64,000 bases of DNA, taken from positions 62,001 through 126,000 of the forward strand of contig JAURVB010012328.1 in assembly GCA_033002965.1 (NCBI GenBank). Reading direction: 5' to 3'. A program made the position numbers and the translations under genes. The notes under the pieces are model-generated. The model was not told the origin of the DNA and did no database searches. It saw only the letters and a program-made list of their open reading frames with translations. This DNA is from Piper betle. Lineage: Eukaryota; Streptophyta; Magnoliopsida; Piperales; Piperaceae. Below are positions 1 to 11,683 of this stretch, one piece after another (within the stretch, counting starts at the first letter, position 1; each line of letters opens with the position of its first letter).

Positions 1-868
1 TTTTAATACAAAAACAATTGTTTCACTATAAACCCACAACATAACAAATAAATGGGGAAGAAAGGATATATTTTTTAAAGAATTAAAAAAAACATGACAT
101 TGTTTTGAAGGGCATAAACGAGAGCACACAAAAACAACCAAAGTGGCCACCAGGGATGCCTTTGTAAGTCGCTTTCAAAGTCAAATCATCATTCACTGGC
201 ATCATCGATATCTCCATTCTTTGTCATTTGAATTCACCAATGTTACTATTGTACACCGCTTTCGAGGACGTGTCATTGTTACGTCAAGATCTCTATCAAT
301 CCTTGCCTCCCACCACCCGCTCTCAAGCGATCGTCCCCAAACAGCTTTTAACGTTGCCTCGGGTCTTTCAAAACTACTCTCTTTCCTTATTTTTTTAACC
401 CAAGTTTTTTTAATCAATTCAAATTTTATTGACCCAACCCCTCAACCCACCAACCGGAACATGAGGGGACCGACTAAGTTTCAAATTTCTTTCCCCTTTA
501 TCGGTAATTTTGTATAACTCTCCCACCACCAATATTATCAATAAATTCTTCCTTTTCTCATAAAAAACTCTTTTAAAAATAATTACATGTACCAAACTAT
601 ATTATAAGCTTTGTTACTTTTAGTAATTCTAACAAATAGAAAGTTTGATAAATTTTTAATATATTTTATATAAAATTTTCTATCGCATTTAAACACCCCC
701 ATAAACCCTCCAGTGGATAGACATGTATGTATAGCTGATATACATGCATCTAAGGACGTTAAGTTATCTTAAGTAGGATTTATTAAAACAAACAATGGAC
801 AATTTGTGGACTCAAACTCTTGAACTTATCTATATATATATGCTATAATTTTTAATATTATATATACA
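1..868. other. Anonymous AT-rich DNA
   Basis: I see no gene, repeat pair or conserved domain here. A 124-aa open frame at 143-517 has no recognisable domain and low-complexity composition, so I do not call it a gene. Confidence 0.5.
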
Positions 869-1300
869 TTTAACTCAACCAGAGGCGGACCCGGGCGGGG
901 CTGGATCGCAAGAGCCCAGAGGCGGCAAGGGAGTGGACGGATAGGGAGAGGGGCGAGCGGATGCGGCAACGGGATGAGAAGCTGAGGGCCGAGTTCGGGT
1001 GCCGGCAGTGGTCGCAGTGGCAGGTCTGGCGGGTGGTGGGCGATTTTCGAAAGGCGTAGGTGGCGTTGGCGCAGTGGGAGAACCGAGTGGGGGTGGAGTT
1101 GGTTGATGGTGAAGGGAGGAGAAGGGTGGGAATGGTGGTGACGAAGAGGAAGAAGAAGAAGAAGAAATTATCACAGAGGAGGTAGTAACTTTGTTTTTGT
1201 ATCACTTTCTCTTGCCTTTTATGTATTTTGTTCCACATATATTGCTGCATGATGAGCTTCTTCTTCTTCTTCTTCTACCAGAAAGAAATCATATCATAAC
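869..1300. other. GC-rich patch with inverted GAA/TTC runs
   Basis: A sharp GC-rich block (about 880-1130) lies in AT-rich DNA. A GAA-type run near 1142-1166 faces a TTC-type run near 1257-1276, so the two could pair as a hairpin. Overlapping open frames here are proline/serine-rich low complexity and look like by-products of base composition. No gene is recognised. Confidence 0.4.
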
Positions 1301-2123
1301 TCAAATTTCAAAAGTATAAGTTTTTATCTTCATTTTGCCTCATAGGGGAAGTTGATATTGTTTACTATCTTGATCTGCATCACTTCTTGTTGTTAATTTT
1401 GTTTTCTTTCATAAATTGCTGCATTGTGAGCTTCTTCTTCCATGGGAATTGATCAAAAGGAGAAATCATGTCTAACATTCAAATGATGGAAAATTTCATT
1501 TTCTAGACAAGTACATTTTGTGCTCTTTCTAGTACCATTCTATTTTACCTCGCATTTAGTCAATCAAATCTCTTTACAACAGCACTTCAAGCTATGTAGT
1601 TGATCTCTAATTATGTTAAACTATGTCTTGCTGCATGATGGGCTATGTTTTGTTAATAGTACAGTACCTCCCTTATGTCTTTTGATGTCTGTTTTCAAAT
1701 TGTTTGGTGTTGATTCCGATTAGTGTATATTGCTATTTTACCCAATGCTGAACTTATTTTCCTTTTTTACATTCTCCTTTGTGATCTTTCAACAAATTAT
1801 TGTACTATAGTGTGGCTGTTCTAGAAGTACCAAATGCACTTAAACCTTTTATGGAAAAACTCCCAATGGTAAATAGTTGGGTGGATAATTTAGTGGTAAA
1901 GTGTGATATGACAAGAGAGTGTTACTTTGGCCCGGAGTTTTGTTTTACCTTCTGTGAGACAATTGTTGGAAAGCAAGAAATGTCTGATATGGCTATGATT
2001 CTGTGGACGTTTCTTCTCATTTTGACAGTAGAAGAGTGCATTTTCTTGTGCTTTGCTTTATAGAAGATATGGAAGGTTAGCAGGAATGCAGAAATGGAGA
2101 GCATGGTACATGGCAAATATACC
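1300..2123. other. Unassigned DNA with one short open frame
   Basis: An 87-codon plus-strand frame (1800-2063) has a cysteine-containing, ordinary amino-acid composition, but I do not recognise it. It could be a fragment of a coding exon or chance. Nothing else is supported in this stretch. Confidence 0.3.
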
Positions 2124-2312
2124 CTTAGATGAAAGAACACGCTACTGGTGATGGCCACTGTTCAGTAATTTAACATTGAATTTTCTGGGAATGGCCTCAA
2201 TGGTAGGGATTTTATATTTCCATGTTCCGTCTATAACAATCATGCCATCTGAGTTCGCCAGGTGCTCTTCAAACATGAAGAAACCTAGTTCTTGCACAAA
2301 AGCTCCTTCAAC
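2124..2312 (-). pseudogene. Aldehyde oxidase exon fragment (broken)
   Basis: Read on the minus strand, an exon follows a good acceptor (TTGCAG just above 2312). It encodes VEGAFVQELGFFMFEEHL, then a stretch with DGTWKYKIPT, then LLNSGHH, an in-frame stop, and RVLSSK. This order is characteristic of the C-terminal molybdenum-cofactor part of plant aldehyde oxidases and the related xanthine dehydrogenases, large molybdo-flavoenzymes that oxidise aldehydes such as abscisic aldehyde. The frame holds a stop between HHQ and RVLSSK, and similarity ends abruptly after RVLSSK. I found no neighbouring exons within several hundred bases on either side. It is therefore a gene relic, not a functional locus. 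The aldehyde oxidase versus xanthine dehydrogenase choice rests on remembered family motifs. Confidence 0.72.
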
Positions 2313-3173
2313 CTGCAAGATATTTATTTAATCACAATTTTTTGTCAATCACTCAAAGGTAATTTTCTGTACACACTTCTACATTTGGATTTGAACATTT
2401 ACCAAAAACACCGGTATGGATTATCATCAAATGCACAACCAGATATTTAGAGATTGTAATTTTGAGATTGTTTAGAATGACGGGGTTGCATGGGGTATTG
2501 GCAAAGATTGGCCTCCTAAAAATTTGTTTTTCAGCCTTATTGGGCTTTTATTTGTTTGTACTAAACACTTCAATTAGTTCACAATAATTTTTAAATGTTT
2601 AAAGTGAAAGTAGAGTAGATTTATAATGCAATCACCACACATCTGGTGTTTACGTTAAACTTGTGTCGATCTTTAGCTCAAAAGTGGTAGAACATTAAAG
2701 AAATTCTTGAAGGATGGTGGTTCAAATCTATAAAGATTCTACTTAGTCAATATTTAATAAAAATTTGAGATGTTAAAATTATATTAATAGACAAAAAAAG
2801 GTATGATATATCATGATTGTGTTTCAAGTGACATAGATATGATATCAAAATTAATATAACTAAGATAAAAAATTATCATCGTAAGCACATTACAAAAGAT
2901 TACAATCCTCATTCCCTCCACAAAATGCACAAAAAGGACAATGAAAATGTTTCCTAACATCTGCTACCATATATCATGTGACCCCCAAAATTCCTATTAT
3001 ATGGAATGATTGTTATAATTTCTATAAAGATTTTTACATGTTATAGAATAATGACATCTCTCGTTGCAAAGACTACACATCTTTTTTTTATTGAGCTTGG
3101 GAAGCTTAAAATCTTGCCTTCAATCTTTAAGTATTCTTGGGATGACCTTTAGTACACAACAGAAAGGGGCCAC
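2313..3173. other. Anonymous intergenic DNA
   Basis: AT-rich DNA between the aldehyde oxidase relic and the Athila-like element. No open frame or repeat is supported. Confidence 0.5.
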
Positions 3174-4326
3174 TATTAGATTATTTTCAATAACATGCAA
3201 ATATACACGGTCGAAACAAGTAGTATGATGATAAATTAGAGTATCGTTCTCAAAGAAAGATGAATTTCCTTAAATTAATTAAAGAAAATAAAATTAAGAG
3301 CAAAACAGAAATAATTAACTTAACGGAATCGTAAATACTAACTTAAATAAAAAGCAAAGTTAAATTTATAAAACTCGTTCTAGAGTTTTATTTCCCTTAA
3401 TATGAATTTAATCTTCATCATATCTTACTCTTATCTTTTATTCCTTCGGATTGTCGATCTAGGATAATTATATGACATGGTGGCTCCCGCTCCTTCATGC
3501 TTCTATTATTTTGCCTCAATTTCTACCTCCCGGTGATAATTGATTAATCAACAAAATAACGCATTAAGAATTGCCTTACAACCGCATACGCTGTTGTGTA
3601 TCTTCCGACCACAACGACAAACAAGTCAAAAGACTCGTCGTATGATGAACTACCAATGACTAATCTAATTAATTTCTCCCGAAATCTAATTAAACCTCAT
3701 GATATAAGAAATAGGTGATCAATCTATTCTTAGCATTAAGAATATGATAATTCAAACATTCCGATTGAATAAAAGAGTAAAAGCTTGAAATAAATTCAAT
3801 TAAATCATGTTAAGTTCCATTCTTCTCTAGAACGAAAATTAGAGACTACTCTATAATAAAAATAGAAAACATTATAAAGAAGAAACTAATTTTTATTATA
3901 AAAGAGAAATAAATTACAAAAATTAAAACTACTACTTTCACTACACTCCGAAGTCAAGAGATGAGATATGATCAACAACAAATGACCACCCCTTTATATA
4001 GAAGTGGAGATATAAGAATTCGAAGAGGGTGTTCACAAATCGACATAGTCTAATTAATTATAATGTCCCTTCAAGTTTCCAACTGTTCGACTCCATTGAA
4101 CACCATACATTGTAGCCATCGGGTGGGGCCAAATATCATGACCAATCAATTCCAAAGCTTAATTTATTCATCTTTTTCTGCATTGAAACATCAAAATTAA
4201 GCATATTAATAAAATATTAACTAAAAAATAAAGTAAAATATTACTTAATTAATAATGTTTATACCCGAGAAGTACAAAATCATATTGAAAACATGGGGAA
4301 ATATTATATATTTTAAACACTTAACA
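3174..4326 (-). repeat. Downstream (3') LTR of the Athila-like element
   Basis: About 1,153 bp, matching 7268-8396 almost base for base over more than 1.1 kb. One end reads TATTAGATTATTTTC where the other copy has TGTTAGACTATTTTC, so the terminal TG is mutated. The other end reads CACTTAACA and abuts the polypurine tract. Confidence 0.85.
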
Positions 4327-5690
4327 CACCCCCAAACTTAAACTTTTACGCGTCCCGAGCAAAAATATCATAACAGAGAAAATTTTACTACACAAAAATA
4401 CTTAGTCCCCATTATGTTCTCATATGATTCTCAATCAAACCCTCAAGAGTCAACAAGATGTCAATCAAATCAGAAATTCCCTTTCATCAATTACATCCAA
4501 AAGAGAGCTCTTTGTGTATGTGTGATAGTCCACTGGCTTATCATTCTGATCTGCAACCAAGAGAATACAATCAAGCACATGCTTAAATATGTTCACCTTT
4601 CGCTCCCATCTCCACTAATGTAGGCAATGCCAATTTAATGGAATCAATAGGTCTTTATAGGTTGTAACGAGGCCAGGGGCTAGGGACCAAAAATCGAATA
4701 AATAAGATAGAAAAATCAAAGGCTAATATGCACCCTAGAATTAAAAATCCTTTCTAAATCCTGACATACATGTACAACAAATCCCCAAGCAATATGATAC
4801 AAACTTCCTTAAATGTAGTATCGAATTGACCCAATATATGAACTAACTTTGCTTTGATTTTCCATTGACTACCTACTACTTTTTCTTTTTTCTCTTTTCT
4901 TTCAAACAAGTGGAAGACTATTGCTTCATCTTGTGTTTACTGGTGGAGGATCATTGCCTCATCTTTTTTAATTTTTTTTCAATTTCTTCTTCTTCTCTCT
5001 CTTTTTTTTTACAAAGCAAAGTACGAATAAAATCCACATTATCTTTTTAATCACCGCTCTATGACAAGAAATGCCTTCCCTCTATACTATTCAAAGTTTC
5101 ATCCCTGTTAGAATTTAGAATGAATTCAAAACACTAGGGTGCTAGGACTCAAACAGCAAGATATATTTTCAATAAAAAGGCCAAGGCTAAAATAAGGGTA
5201 ATCAAACAAATATGTATAATAAAGGCCATGAAATTGTGTACAAAGGATAATTTATATTAGGTAGGCTTGAAGAAAGGCCCAGACTCATCAAAAGAAATGC
5301 CTATATCATTTTCCATCAACATGGCAAACCAAATATTTCGCCTCGAAAGTCGCTAGGGCAAATTCTAAAAGTCATGACCATCATGTACAATCCTTATTGC
5401 AAAACATTCATTGAAATCATCTAAACCAAAGGATTGTGAAAATATTATAAAGTAGAGAACCAACTCTCGACTGCAATCTTTTACTCAGTTCATCCCTCAT
5501 ATCAATTAATCAAGTTTTCCCAAGAAAGGTAAGACTAATTCACATGTATCTATCATTGAACCAAGAGACTAAAATACTATTGCATAATAAAATTTTTACA
5601 CTAAACTATACTATATATATATGTATATCTAAATCTAAACATGAGTCAAGCATGAACAATATGCACAAAATTAAGGCATCACCCCCAAAC
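4327..5690 (-). other. Athila non-coding region between pol and 3' LTR
   Basis: It is flanked by two copies of the polypurine motif (minus-strand AAGTTTGGGGGTG at about 4328-4340 and 5681-5695). In Athila elements this interval can hold an extra envelope-like frame. Here only short open frames remain and none resembles a known protein. Confidence 0.5.
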
Positions 5691-5779
5691 TTAAACTAAA
5701 CATTGTCCTCAAAAATAAAAATAAAGAAAAAGAAGTGAAAGAGAACTCCCTCATTTCAATTAGTTGGTGGATGATTATC

Positions 5780-5909
5780 ATGAATAACTGAATTTGGACT
5801 TGACCCATGCTTCATTGACTTTAAATGATCGATCTCCTTGTTCAGTCTTAATTTCAATTGCACCATATGGAAAAAACTTCTGTCCAGGAGAAAATGACCA
5901 GCAACCACA
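5780..5909 (-). pseudogene. Athila pol C-terminal tail remnant
   Basis: Just after the gag frame stops, another minus-strand frame reads FFPYGAIEIKTEQG, then RSFKVNEAW. This resembles the tail after integrase in Athila polyproteins, which have a FPYGAVEI-like block followed by FKVNGQRL-like residues. The gag/pre-RT piece ends at the conserved AIAWTIAD block, so the deletion removed everything from the start of reverse transcriptase to near the end of integrase. Confidence 0.65.
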
Positions 5910-7124
5910 CTAGATGTCATGTTTGTCTGCTATAGTCCAAGCAATAGCTGACTTGTGATCTTTTAATATTCTAATCAGCTTCTCTTTCTGCAATATAGTT
6001 AGCTCTGAAGATATAATAATAGGAAGAGTGTCATCAAGCCCTAAGAAAATATACCTGAGATGTTTTGGAAGTTGCTTTAGCTCTAAAATAAGTGGTACTT
6101 CAATTGATGGCAGCAATTTGTGGAATGGTAGATCTGAGGTTTCCATAACTTTGAATCGTTGAGGCAAAATTGGTTGTGAATCTAATACTTTAACCATCTC
6201 ATCCACATCAATATCTTCTTCACAAAGAGAATTTATGGATTTATGTAATGAATTACTAAACTGATCCCCTTTGCATCCGAGTAAGCTAACCAATGTATTG
6301 AGTTCATTTTCGTTATTTGGTTTTTCATCTTTTTCCTTAACTTCATTGGGCTGAACTGGTTCCTGTAAAGTAATACCACTCTGGGTTGTTATAGCTTTGC
6401 AATGCTCTTGACCATCATTCCTTGGTTGTTCTGGTTGGCTAGGAAGTACACCCTTGGGTCGCTCACTTGGTTCCTTGTTTAATTGCACCATAACTTGTTG
6501 CATAAACTGTTGTTGTTGTTGCTGCTGATTCTGCATAAATTGTTGCATAGTTTGTTGCATGGTTTGTTGCATAGTTTGTTGCATGGAATTGAACATTTGG
6601 ACCAAATCTGGTTGTTGTTGTTGCTGAAAAGAAAGTGAAGGGGGTTGATAATGTTGTGATGGTGGTGGTGGATTATTGGGAACAGCAACCGATTGTGAAG
6701 AATTATTCCATGAAAAATTGGGGTTATTGCACCAGCCCGCATTGTAGGTGTTGGAATAGGGATTGTTGTTCCAAATAAAGTTGCCTACGTAATTAACTTG
6801 ATCTGTTGCACATTGACCTGTAAAATGTCCTTGTCCACACCATTCACACCTTGGTTCTACAGCCTTAACCTGTCTCTGTATATTAAGAATTTGAACTTCA
6901 TTAGTTAAAGCACTGACCTGAGCAGATAAAGCAGTAAGTGCATCTAATTCTAAAACTCCGGTAGTCCTCCATGAATGCATGGCTTCTTCCTCTATTGGTT
7001 CTTGTGCTCTTCTTCCAGCGGCACACAAGTTTCTCAAAGTCCTTTCAATCTTTGAATCACAAGAAGACAAGGGTGACCGTACTAATAAACAAATGATAAT
7101 AAATAATAGCAAGGAAGAAGACAA
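5910..7124 (-). pseudogene. gag: Athila-like gag C-terminus joined to pre-RT linker
   Basis: A 404-codon open frame. Residues about 55-80 hold the LDALTALSAQVSALTNEV block typical of Athila gag. A zinc knuckle CEWCGQGHFTGQC (C-x2-C-x3-H-x4-C) follows, then an asparagine-rich stretch and a glutamine-rich stretch with QQTM repeats (about residues 180-210). The C terminus carries the linker just upstream of reverse transcriptase (ILKDHKSAIAWTIAD). The usual long gag N terminus is absent: only about 120 bp separate the first codon from the primer-binding site, and the first 20 residues look like unrelated hydrophobic read-through. The retropepsin DTG motif is also absent. The frame is open but cannot encode a complete Gag or any enzyme. 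Confidence 0.8.
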
Positions 7125-7243
7125 TGATATAGTTTATTTTTTCTTTTTCTTTTTTCTTTTAAAAAATAATCAGACACTAAAATCTAAAAAGAAAAGAAAA
7201 ACACTCAAAATTCTAATCCTAAATTAATTAAGAAAATTCGATC

Positions 7244-7261
7244 TCCCCGGCAACGGCGCCA
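7244..7261 (-). other. Primer-binding site of the Athila-like element
   Basis: Minus-strand TGGCGCCGTTGCCGGGGA, six bases inside the LTR end. This is the sequence commonly assigned to a tRNA-Asp primer in plant Ty3/gypsy elements. It fixes the orientation of the element as minus. Confidence 0.85.
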
Positions 7262-7267
7262 AAAACT

Positions 7268-8396
7268 TGTTAGACTATTTTCAATAACATGCAAGTATAC
7301 ACGGTCGAAACAAGTAGTATGATGATAAATTAGAGTATCGTTCCCACAGAAAGATGAATTTCCTTAAATTAATTAAAGAAAATAAAATTAAGAACAAAAC
7401 AGAAATAATTAACTTAACGGAATCTAAATACTAACTTAAATAAAAAGCGAAGTTAAAATTATAAAACTCGTTCTAGAGTCGAATTTCCCTTAATATGAAT
7501 TTAATCTTCATCATATCTTACTCTTATCTTTTATTCCCTCGGATTGTCGATCTAGGATAATTATATGACATGGTGGCTCCCGCTCCTTCATGCTTCTATT
7601 ATTTTGCCTCAATTTCTACCTCCCGGTGATAATTGATTAATCAACAAAATAACGCATTAAGAATTGCCTTACAACCGCATACGGTGTTGTGTATCTTCCG
7701 ACCACAACGACAAACAAGTCAAAAGACTCGTCGTATGATGAACTACCAATGACTAATCTAATTAATTTCTCCCGAAATCTAATTAAACCTCATGATCTAA
7801 GAAATAGGTGATCAATCTATTCTTAGCATTAAGAATATGATAATTCAAACAATACGATTGAATAAAAGAGTAAAAGCTTGAAATAAATTCAATTAAATCA
7901 TGTTAAGTTCCATTCTTCTCTAGAACGAAAATAAGAGACTACTCCATAATAAAAATAGAAAACATTATAAAGAAGAAACTAATTTTTATTATAAAAGAGA
8001 AAGAAATTACAAAAACTAAAACTACTACTTTCACTACACTCCGAAGCCAAGAGATGAGATATGATCAACAACAAATGACCACCCCTTTATATAGAAGTGG
8101 AGATACAAGAATTCGAAGAGGGTGTTCACAAATCGACGTAATCTAATTAATTATAATGTCCCTTCAAGTTTCCAACTGTTCGACTCCATTGAACACCATA
8201 CATTGTAGCCATTGGGTGGCGCCAAGTGTCATGACCAATCAAATCCAAAGCTTAATTTATTCATCTTTTTCTGCATTAAAACATCAAAGTTAAGCATATA
8301 TAATAAAATATTAATTAACTAAAAAATAAAGTAAAATATTACTTAATTAATAATGTTTATACCCGAGAAGTACAAAATCATATTAAAAACATGGGG
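7268..8396 (-). repeat. Upstream (5') LTR of the Athila-like element
   Basis: Starts TGTTAGACTATTTTC next to the primer-binding site and matches 3174-4326. Similarity stops at AAACATGGGG near 8396, about 30 bp before the LTR end seen in the other copy, so the outer end is lost. A 27-bp spacer then leads to solo LTR B1. Confidence 0.85.
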
Positions 8397-8769
8397 TAAT
8401 GCATAATGGTATTACTCATATGATGTGAACCTAGCTTCAGGTTAGGGTTTTACCAGCTTATAGTTTGCCCGATTTGGGCCACTCTCGAGCTTGCTCAAAC
8501 CAAACCAATGTTTGGAATATGAGTATGGGGCCTAGCTATATGAGTAATTTATGGTAGCTGAATATGCCTGACATGCATATGATAGATAAGCAAAACATGA
8601 GTTATCATGTGTATACATGAGGTATATAGATAATTTTTTAAGAGTTAGCCAGGGTTTTAGACTTATATCTAGGTCATTGCAACGTTTAGTATCCGTTTGA
8701 GAATTTCAGGGTATCTCATTTACATGCATCTTAGGGATTTTGGACTACTAGATTACCCCTATGGGCTTA

Positions 8770-10481
8770 TGTAAAACCTACGACTCGAGTCAGGGTTTTA
8801 TATTCAGAACTGGTTCGGTTCGACCATTAGTTTCGAGTTGAGTCAGATTCAGAACACGTGTACTGAGCCGACGCCAGTGGCGTGTTTGACCTATGAGGGT
8901 CATGCGTAGCCAAGTATATGATGATAACGTCATGAACACAGCAGAACAGAATCAGTTATTAGATATATGAGAGTATGCTAGTTACTTTTTTTATTTATTT
9001 ATAGTGGATTGTAGAATTAGTTTTAGGTCGTTTACCGTGTTAGGACGCGTTACGGGTAGTTTGGATGGGTTGATAGTTATAGAGCATATCATTGTGATGT
9101 TTTACGGGATTTTTCCCAATTTTTATGGAATTTTTAGGATTTACGACGACTAAATTATTATTCTTGAATCGAGCCGGAGACGAGTCGAGTAATATTTACA
9201 AGTTTGCCACCGGCCCTTTTCTTCCCATCCTAACGTTTTCTTCCCCAAACCCTTGCCCCGACACTGCCCCCGTGCGGCGTCGCTGCCACGGCTGTCGTCG
9301 TCGCCCGGCCGCCGATCGTCGCTGCCTAGCCTTGCCACGGCGCTACTATGCCGCCCCGACCAACCCCGGCCATCGTCTGGCCGTTGCAACGCCGGAATTG
9401 CCACGCCTAGCGCCGTGCCAGGGTTGTGCCCGCATTGTCGATCACGCCGCCGGCGACCGTCGCCACCGCGATCCAGCTTTAGCCTCGACACCCTCGACCA
9501 CCCAGCGACCTTCCCCGACCGGAGCGGAGGCCATCGCCACCCAAGCCAGCCGGATCTAGCTGCCAATTGCCGCCGGCCCTGTTTTAGCCATTTTCCGGCG
9601 AGGGCCACCTCCGCCAACCATGTCGACGCCGTAGACGCGTCGAGGTCACCGAGCCGGTTCCAATGGTACCCAAGACCATTGCTTTCCGGCCAGTGGACGC
9701 GGCCAACAGTTGTGGCCGGAAAACCATCGAAAGCTGTCGGAAAACTACTAAAATCTGCCAGAAAACCGGATTTGCTAGAATTCGTCGAATCTTCCACGGA
9801 GCTCATCTAGTCGATCCCGATTGAACTTCAGACGCCGACGAGCGCTGAATGTGAGATCCAATACACGCGACGGAACTCCTAGTCGTCGCTGATTGCCAGC
9901 GACGTGAGGGATAATTACCTCCGAATTTATACTTTAAACTTGATGATTGTTAGTACAACATGCTAGGGTTGATTTATTGATGTGATTAATGCTTAATTAT
10001 GGACGAAACGATGAGTTGCATGATGAGATTAAGTGTGAATGAGAGCATGATAAGTGATTACGACATAAGTTAGAAAAACATAATAAAATTGGTATGAATA
10101 GGATTAGTTAGAATTATTTTCATACTTATGATTATTTGATTGTTGATTGATATTTATTGAGTTTGATGCATCATTTAGTAAGCGGGCGTTAGTATTTAGT
10201 TTTGATGTGTAGGTACGGAGTAGGAGCTCGCCACCTAAGCGCGATGACACGCTTGGAGCTTCTACCAGGTCCGTTTAGGACTCATCTCTATTTTATGCTC
10301 TTCTATTGTATGTTTATTTTATTATCTGCAGGATGGGTTAAGTGGCGTTTTATCGGATCCCACTTAACTCGGGCCATTTAACCGAACAGTTTTCCGGATT
10401 AATAACCCCCTTCGAGGATGATTTCGAAAACAAGATCCACCACAAGTTGCCTTCGGGCCTATTATATAAATCCCTACCCAG

Positions 10482-10526
<45 letters not shown>

Positions 10527-11683
10527 TTTCGCGTTTTCAGTGAGACGAGAGATGGAGAAACCGACTGCACGTACCATGAGCGGATGCTGTGACAGTCAAA
10601 GCGGGCTCTGGATTAGTGCCAGCGGACTGTTCCATTCCCGAGGGATCCTGACAACTCTGCGTTTGAGTTCCTCACACCCGGAGAACATGGAGGTTTACGG
10701 GTACTGTTTAGTATAGCGCATGTCCGGAACTTGTGGTTCAAAGGGTACTAAAGGTGACTGCCTGAGAGTACTCGGCCTTCGTGCTCAAGGCCAGGAGAAA
10801 TATGGAGGTAAGGAGAGGGCTTAGGATTTGAGACCAAAAAATGAAGTAAGAAAATGTCGAGAGCGGCATCAGCAGCACAGATCAGTAAGTTCGGGATGCT
10901 ACTGGGTCTGCAGCCCAGTGGCTCCTCAGTAGTGCCCTTCAGAGTGTTCACGTGGAGTATATGATGTTTTCTTTCATATGAGAGTTTGCTCTCATAGCCA
11001 GCTTGTTATAGTTATTTTATTTTCCGGACCAGTAACACTTGTTACTGACGTGTTTTTATATTATATGTAGGTAATAATCACGAGTTGGAGGAGCCAGCTT
11101 GGACGGAGGAGCACTATTGTCGCTTGCACACATGTCAGTCGATAGAGTGGTTAATACTTTATTTATGATGCTATTATATTGTGAATGATGTGAAATGCTA
11201 AGACATGATAGGATATGATTAAATGTAATGAGATGATGTTATGACATGATGAAAAGCTAAGACATGATGACAAGAGGTGAGATGTGATCAGAGTGCGCAG
11301 CAGAAGTGTGGCCCAAGTTCTATAATGAATATACAGTATATTAGATTATGTGTGATTAAAATTGTTGATATATGCATATATATTGGTATATATTGTTTTG
11401 ACAGGGTGGACCCTAATTGCACTTTTAGGGGAGATTCTGTCCGTTTTATTTTAGAATTTTCATTGAGTTTGATCGTAATTGTATTGGTGTGTGCTTGAAT
11501 TGCATGTCATTCATGTAGTACCATGTTAGGGTTTGTGCATTCATCAATGCATTGCGAGTTGTATCTTCATCTTAAGACGCCGAGATTGGATCCGCATGAG
11601 TTAGGTTCGGGTTAGCCGACCTAACCGGGGCCTGTAACATACCGGTTCGGTTCACGAGCGTGAACCGGATTTGGGGTGTTACA
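8770..11683 (+). mobile_element. Solo LTR, family A (copy A1), nested in B1
   Basis: 2,914 bp, starting TGTAAAACCTACGACTCG and ending GGATTTGGGGTGTTACA. An exact target duplication GCTTA sits at 8765-8769 and 11684-11688. The uninterrupted form of this site is visible in B2 near 20440-20455, which reads straight through. Two other copies exist (A2 at 49661-52626 and A3 at 17026-25434, both minus). The GC-rich block at 9240-9810 generates long open frames on both strands that do not resemble proteins. Confidence 0.92.
10461..10520 (+). promoter_or_regulatory. LTR-A putative TATA box and (TA)n expansion
   Basis: ATTATATAAATCCC (10461-10474) is a good TATA box. A (TA)18 run (10485-10520) lies about 20 bp further on, where transcription would be expected to start. 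The same motif recurs in A2 on the minus strand (near 50817-50860) with a much shorter TA run. Promoter function is inferred from motif and LTR position. Confidence 0.5.

Larger units (their letters stand above)
3174..8396 (-). mobile_element. Athila-like Ty3/gypsy element, internally deleted
   Basis: The element reads on the minus strand. It has two long, highly similar direct repeats (LTRs at 3174-4326 and 7268-8396) and a primer-binding site matching TGGCGCCGTTGCCGGGGA beside the upstream LTR. It also has a gag C-terminal remnant, the last piece of pol, and a polypurine tract (TAAGTTTGGGGGTG) beside the downstream LTR. Protease, reverse transcriptase, RNase H and nearly all integrase are missing, as is the gag N terminus. 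A second polypurine-like copy at 5681-5695 follows pol, as is usual in Athila elements, which carry an extra region there. The outer end of the upstream LTR is about 30 bp short, so no target duplication can be read. It is non-autonomous and the two LTRs look young (few differences). Confidence 0.85.

Noticed and set aside
2063..2160. Plus-strand frame ending ERTRYW as continuation of the 1800-2063 frame
   Set aside because: That part is the complement of the minus-strand aldehyde oxidase exon (RVLSSK block).
9125..9810. Long open frames on both strands in a GC-rich block
   Set aside because: They lie in LTR A1, recur in A2 and A3 with different frames, and have arginine/proline-rich composition typical of GC-rich non-coding DNA.
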